Assembly (NCBI RefSeq): GCF_900111175.1
Contig: NZ_FOGI01000013.1
Location: 1 to 64,000, forward strand
Direction: 5' to 3'
Source of the DNA: Actinokineospora terrae
GTDB taxonomy: Bacteria; Actinomycetota; Actinomycetes; Mycobacteriales; Pseudonocardiaceae
Length of the DNA stretch: 64,000 nt
The notes below the pieces were generated by a model. It saw nothing but the letters and a program-made list of their open reading frames with translations. It had not been told where the DNA came from and searched no databases. Each line of letters starts with the position of its first letter. The first letter of the stretch is position 1. The translations under genes and the position numbers were made by a program. Positions 61,521 to 64,000 of this stretch are shown here, piece by piece.

Positions 61521-62210
61521 GTGGCGGTCGACCTGCGCGCGGTGGCCTCGGACTACCTGGCCCGGCGCTTCCCCGGCCGGGACACCGACTACCGGCGGCC
61601 CCCGGTCCGCGTGGACGCCGACTTCTGCCGCCGCGTCGCCCGCCACCACGACCAGGCACCGCCGCGCGCCGAGGTCGGCGACGCGTACCGGGTGCTGTGC
61701 CGCGAGGACCTGGCCCAGTACGCCGCGATCCGGGCCGCGGGCATCGCCGTCCGGCCCTGGCTCGGCGACGGCCAGCCCTACGCCGATTCGCGGGCGTTGA
61801 TCGACCAGGTGACCCGCACCGGGGTGCTCTGGCTCTACCTCACCCGATGCGGTCATGGCACCGGAACCGGGGCCGACCACCCCCTGCTCGAACCCAGCGG
61901 CGTGGAGGTCGACGGCGAGCCCCTGTGCCACAACGACATCCTCCGCGTGGTGCACGACCTGTTCGGCCACGTCGCACTACGGGCCGGTTTCGGGCCTAGA
62001 GGCGAGTTCGCCGCCACCGGTGGTCACCTGCGGCTCTACCCCGCGGAAGCGTGGCCCGCGCTGTTCACCGAGCAGGTCGGGCAGATCTGCTGGTACTTCC
62101 ACGGCGACCACCTCGCCACGGGCCGACCGCGCTACCCCGAGCAGAAGGTCTTCCTTTACCCGCAAGCCTTCCTCGACGAGTTCCTGGGCCAGGTTCACCC
62201 CGCGCGGTGA
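61521..62210 (+). CDS. Aromatic-amino-acid-hydroxylase-like protein
   Basis: This 229-residue protein contains RVVHDLFGHVALRAGFG with His145 and His150. HDLFGH is the iron-binding signature of bacterial phenylalanine hydroxylase. Further on, FTEQVGQICWYFHGDHLATG (182-201) resembles the hydroxylase helix that ends with the iron-binding Glu; the nearest acid here is Asp196. YPEQKVFLYPQAFL follows. Length is a little under bacterial PheH (about 260-290). It may be an iron- and pterin-dependent hydroxylase of an unusual substrate. GTG 61521 is the only sensible start. Confidence 0.6.
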   Translation: MAVDLRAVASDYLARRFPGRDTDYRRPPVRVDADFCRRVARHHDQAPPRAEVGDAYRVLCREDLAQYAAIRAAGIAVRPWLGDGQPYADSRALIDQVTRTGVLWLYLTRCGHGTGTGADHPLLEPSGVEVDGEPLCHNDILRVVHDLFGHVALRAGFGPRGEFAATGGHLRLYPAEAWPALFTEQVGQICWYFHGDHLATGRPRYPEQKVFLYPQAFLDEFLGQVHPAR

Positions 62211-62277
62211 CCCCGGGTGCCGATAGACTCGCCGGCGATCACGAGGGGAACCGGCGACGAGCACAGGGAGAACCACG

Positions 62278-62991
62278 GTGAGCACCGAGCACTCGGTCAC
62301 GATGTGGCCGAAGGGGGCCAGCGAGGAGTACGTCGCCGCGCGGGTCGAGTTGGACCGCGCCGAGCACGCGCTGCACGCGGAGGTCCACCGCCTGGCCGCA
62401 CTACGCCGCGACCTGCCCGAGGGGCCACTGCTCGACGACTACGAGTTCGAGGAGGGCCCGCTCGACCTGGGCCTGACCGAGCCGCTGACCAAGACCACGC
62501 TGATCGACCTGTTCGGCGACCACGACACGCTGTTCGTCTACCACATGATGTTCCACCCGGGCGAGGAGCAGGTCTGCCCGATGTGCTCGCTGTGGGTCGA
62601 CGGCTTCCACGGCGTGTCCCGGCACATCCTGCGCCACGCCGCGTTCGCCGTGATCGCCAAGGCCCCCGTCCCCGAGATCCGCCGCTGGGCCAACCGCCGC
62701 GGCTGGGACGGCATCCGCTTCCTGTCCAGCCACGCCAACACCTTCAACACCGACGTGGGCGCCGAGTCCGACACCGGCGACCAGCTGCCGATGGCCAGCG
62801 TCTTCCGCAAGGAGGGCACCCGCGTCCGCCACTTCTACACCCAGCGCGCCAACTTCATGGACAACGCCGAGGGCGGCTTCGACCTGCTCAACCCGGTCTG
62901 GCACATCCTCGACCTGCTCCCCACCGGCCGCGGCGACTGGTACGCCGAGAACGGCTACGCTGGGCGGCTGCGCGGCAACCTCGCGCCCTAG
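62278..62991 (+). CDS. DUF899 family thioredoxin-like protein
   Basis: This 237-residue protein has an N-terminal coiled helix (ELDRAEHALHAEVHRLAALR), LFGDHDTLFVYHMMF, and a CxxC pair Cys100-Pro-Met-Cys103 followed by SLWVDGF. It is the same family as the protein at 21481, with CPMC instead of CGGC. It may serve as a thiol-disulfide partner of the adjacent pathway. GTG 62278 follows GGGAGAACCAC. The 3' end overlaps the convergent thioesterase gene by 4 bp. Confidence 0.75.
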   Translation: MSTEHSVTMWPKGASEEYVAARVELDRAEHALHAEVHRLAALRRDLPEGPLLDDYEFEEGPLDLGLTEPLTKTTLIDLFGDHDTLFVYHMMFHPGEEQVCPMCSLWVDGFHGVSRHILRHAAFAVIAKAPVPEIRRWANRRGWDGIRFLSSHANTFNTDVGAESDTGDQLPMASVFRKEGTRVRHFYTQRANFMDNAEGGFDLLNPVWHILDLLPTGRGDWYAENGYAGRLRGNLAP

Positions 62992-63401
62992 CTGTAGTCG
63001 TCCAGGGCGGCACGCAGGTCGTCGGGGGGGTGGACCGGTTCCATTCCCCCCTCGTGCCTGCGCATGCAGGCCACGGTCTGGGTGCCGGTGGCGATGGTCT
63101 CGCCGTCGCGGGTGTAGTCGAAGTCCATGGTGATGCGGTTGCCGCCGCGGGTGCTCAGGCGCATGGCGACCTCGACCTCGTCGAAGGCGAAGCACTCGGT
63201 GTAGAAGTTCATCCCGCACGACACCGTCACCAGGGCCAGGTCGCCGTCGCGCAGGGCGTCGAGGACGGCGGGGGCGTGGTCGGCGAGGAAGTGCTCGCGG
63301 CAGTGGCCCTGCCAGTGCAGGTAGTGGGTGAAGTAGACGTTGCCGACGAGGTTGGTCTCGTCGAAGGTCACCCGGTGGCGGTAGGTGTAGGCGCGGGTCA
63401 C
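62988..63401 (-). CDS. Enediyne-type hotdog thioesterase (DynE7/CalE7-like)
   Basis: This 137-residue hotdog-fold protein has FDETNLVGNVYFTHYLHWQG and HCREHF. The DynE7/CalE7 catalytic Asn and Arg match Asn17 and Arg35 here with the same 18-residue spacing. The tail ...TQTVACMRRHEG also fits. These enzymes release the polyene from enediyne PKSs and lack the usual acidic catalytic residue. GTG 63401 overlaps the stop of the upstream PKS-like gene by 4 bp, matching the conserved PKS-thioesterase pairing. Confidence 0.8.
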   Translation of the reverse strand: MTRAYTYRHRVTFDETNLVGNVYFTHYLHWQGHCREHFLADHAPAVLDALRDGDLALVTVSCGMNFYTECFAFDEVEVAMRLSTRGGNRITMDFDYTRDGETIATGTQTVACMRRHEGGMEPVHPPDDLRAALDDYS

Positions 63402-64000
63402 GGGATGACCGCGGCGAGGGCGTGGTCGTCGACGAGCAGGCTGGCGACGCGGAAGTGGTCGTCGGCGCGGAGGGTGACGCAGGTGCCGTCGACGGAGAGG
63501 ATGGCCGGGTCGGCGGTCAGGCCCGCTCGCGCCAACGCCTGGTGGATGGCCTGGGACCGGGCGGTGGAGTGCGCGGTGTTCTCGCCGGTCTTGTCCTGCA
63601 GCGTGCTCGACAGGTGATCCGGATCGCCCGCCCCGGCGACGGCCGTCCACACGGGAGCGTCCAGCTCGACCCGCCCCTGTGCCGGGTGGGAGCGGACTTC
63701 CAGGCGGTCGGCGACACCGCACTCGATGAGCCGCCTGCTCAACAACGGACCCACGAGCGGCGCCGGGATGGGTGTCGACCACTCGCGGGTGCCGACCGCG
63801 CGCAGGTGCAGTCCGTCCCAGCGGGCGATGTAATCGCCATCGGGAGCGATGACGTCCACGGCGAAGGTGAACTCGTCGGCTGTGTGGCTGAGTTCGCGCG
63901 CGCGGACGTAGGCCGGTCCGTTGTGTTTGCGCCACACCGTGATCGCGTCAGCGCCAATGGGCAGCACTGTCCGGTGCGGTAGGCAGGCGAGCAGCACGTG
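63398..64000 (-). CDS. Iterative enediyne-type polyketide synthase, C-terminal fragment
   Basis: The frame is open to the right edge, so only about the last 200 residues are seen. They read CLPHRTVLPIGADAITVWRK and WDGLHLRAVG, typical of the end of a PKS dehydratase domain. PAPLVGPLLSRRLIECG, an Ala/Gln helix (TARSQAIHQALARAGL) and VASLLVDDHALAAVIP follow, like the C-terminal integrated phosphopantetheinyl-transferase region of enediyne PKSs. The coupled DynE7-like thioesterase supports the call. The ketosynthase, acyltransferase and ACP lie outside the window. Confidence 0.65.
   Translation of the reverse strand, partial: HVLLACLPHRTVLPIGADAITVWRKHNGPAYVRARELSHTADEFTFAVDVIAPDGDYIARWDGLHLRAVGTREWSTPIPAPLVGPLLSRRLIECGVADRLEVRSHPAQGRVELDAPVWTAVAGAGDPDHLSSTLQDKTGENTAHSTARSQAIHQALARAGLTADPAILSVDGTCVTLRADDHFRVASLLVDDHALAAVIP

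Noticed and set aside
1..64000. CRISPR arrays, rRNA genes, insertion sequences or phage integrases
   Set aside because: No regularly spaced repeats, rRNA-like sequence, transposase or integrase frame was seen on either strand.

Overview
The window is high-GC actinobacterial DNA. Codons mostly end in G or C, GTG starts and 4-bp ATGA/GTGA overlaps are common, and the regulators are of SARP, LAL, DevR and HxlR type. The mix of a PQQ operon, a selenocysteine locus, an LAxTG surface protein and secondary metabolism suggests a filamentous actinomycete, perhaps Pseudonocardiales; the genus is my inference. There are two halves. Positions 1-38.4 kb are accessory chromosome rich in uncommon redox cofactors. 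Positions 38.6-64 kb look like the flank of an unfamiliar biosynthetic locus. LEFT HALF: the 3' end of a glutathionyl-hydroquinone-reductase-type gene, a methyltransferase, a large LAL regulator, a lipase-like protein, a chitin-active LPMO behind a DasR-type operator, a catalytically dead M4 metalloprotease, an anti-sigma-like ATPase, a 1381-residue repeat surface protein with an LAATG anchor, and a protein with the LQRxxGN tag of contractile-injection cargo. Then come pqqACDEB (15.1-18.1 kb, including an unlisted 30-residue pqqA), a SARP regulator, selA/tRNA-Sec/selD/DUF899/selB (19.1-23.7 kb), a MauE/MauD-like redox relay with a small six-cysteine exported protein (23.7-25.9 kb), small membrane and unknown proteins, a large secreted subtilase, a sirtuin, a three-subunit molybdenum hydroxylase of the PaoABC type (32.2-35.8 kb), and a convergent DevS/DevR-like pair. 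RIGHT HALF: two partly duplicated gene sets. Set A (39.9-46.4 kb) has a homocysteine-S-methyltransferase-like enzyme, a family-5 solute-binding protein without signal peptide, a UbiB-type kinase, a short propeller-like protein, a PRMT-like methyltransferase, and an unknown 398-residue protein with its own promoter and strong 3' hairpin. Set B (48.2-58.3 kb) repeats the S-methyltransferase, the binding protein (twice) and the propeller protein, and adds two EF-hand proteins, a PLP enzyme and methyltransferases. Two paralogous HxlR-SCP2 regulators, an ATP-grasp ligase, a P450, an aromatic-amino-acid-hydroxylase-like protein and a second DUF899 protein complete it. The right edge enters a minus-strand operon whose last two genes look like the C-terminus of an enediyne-type iterative PKS and its DynE7/CalE7-type thioesterase. 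Several promoters in this half share ACTTC-N9-TAG, a plausible operator for the HxlR pair. My working model is an enediyne-type or related polyketide locus with an unusual, duplicated accessory module of thiol-methyl chemistry, calcium-binding proteins and cytosolic binding proteins. The product cannot be named from this sequence.
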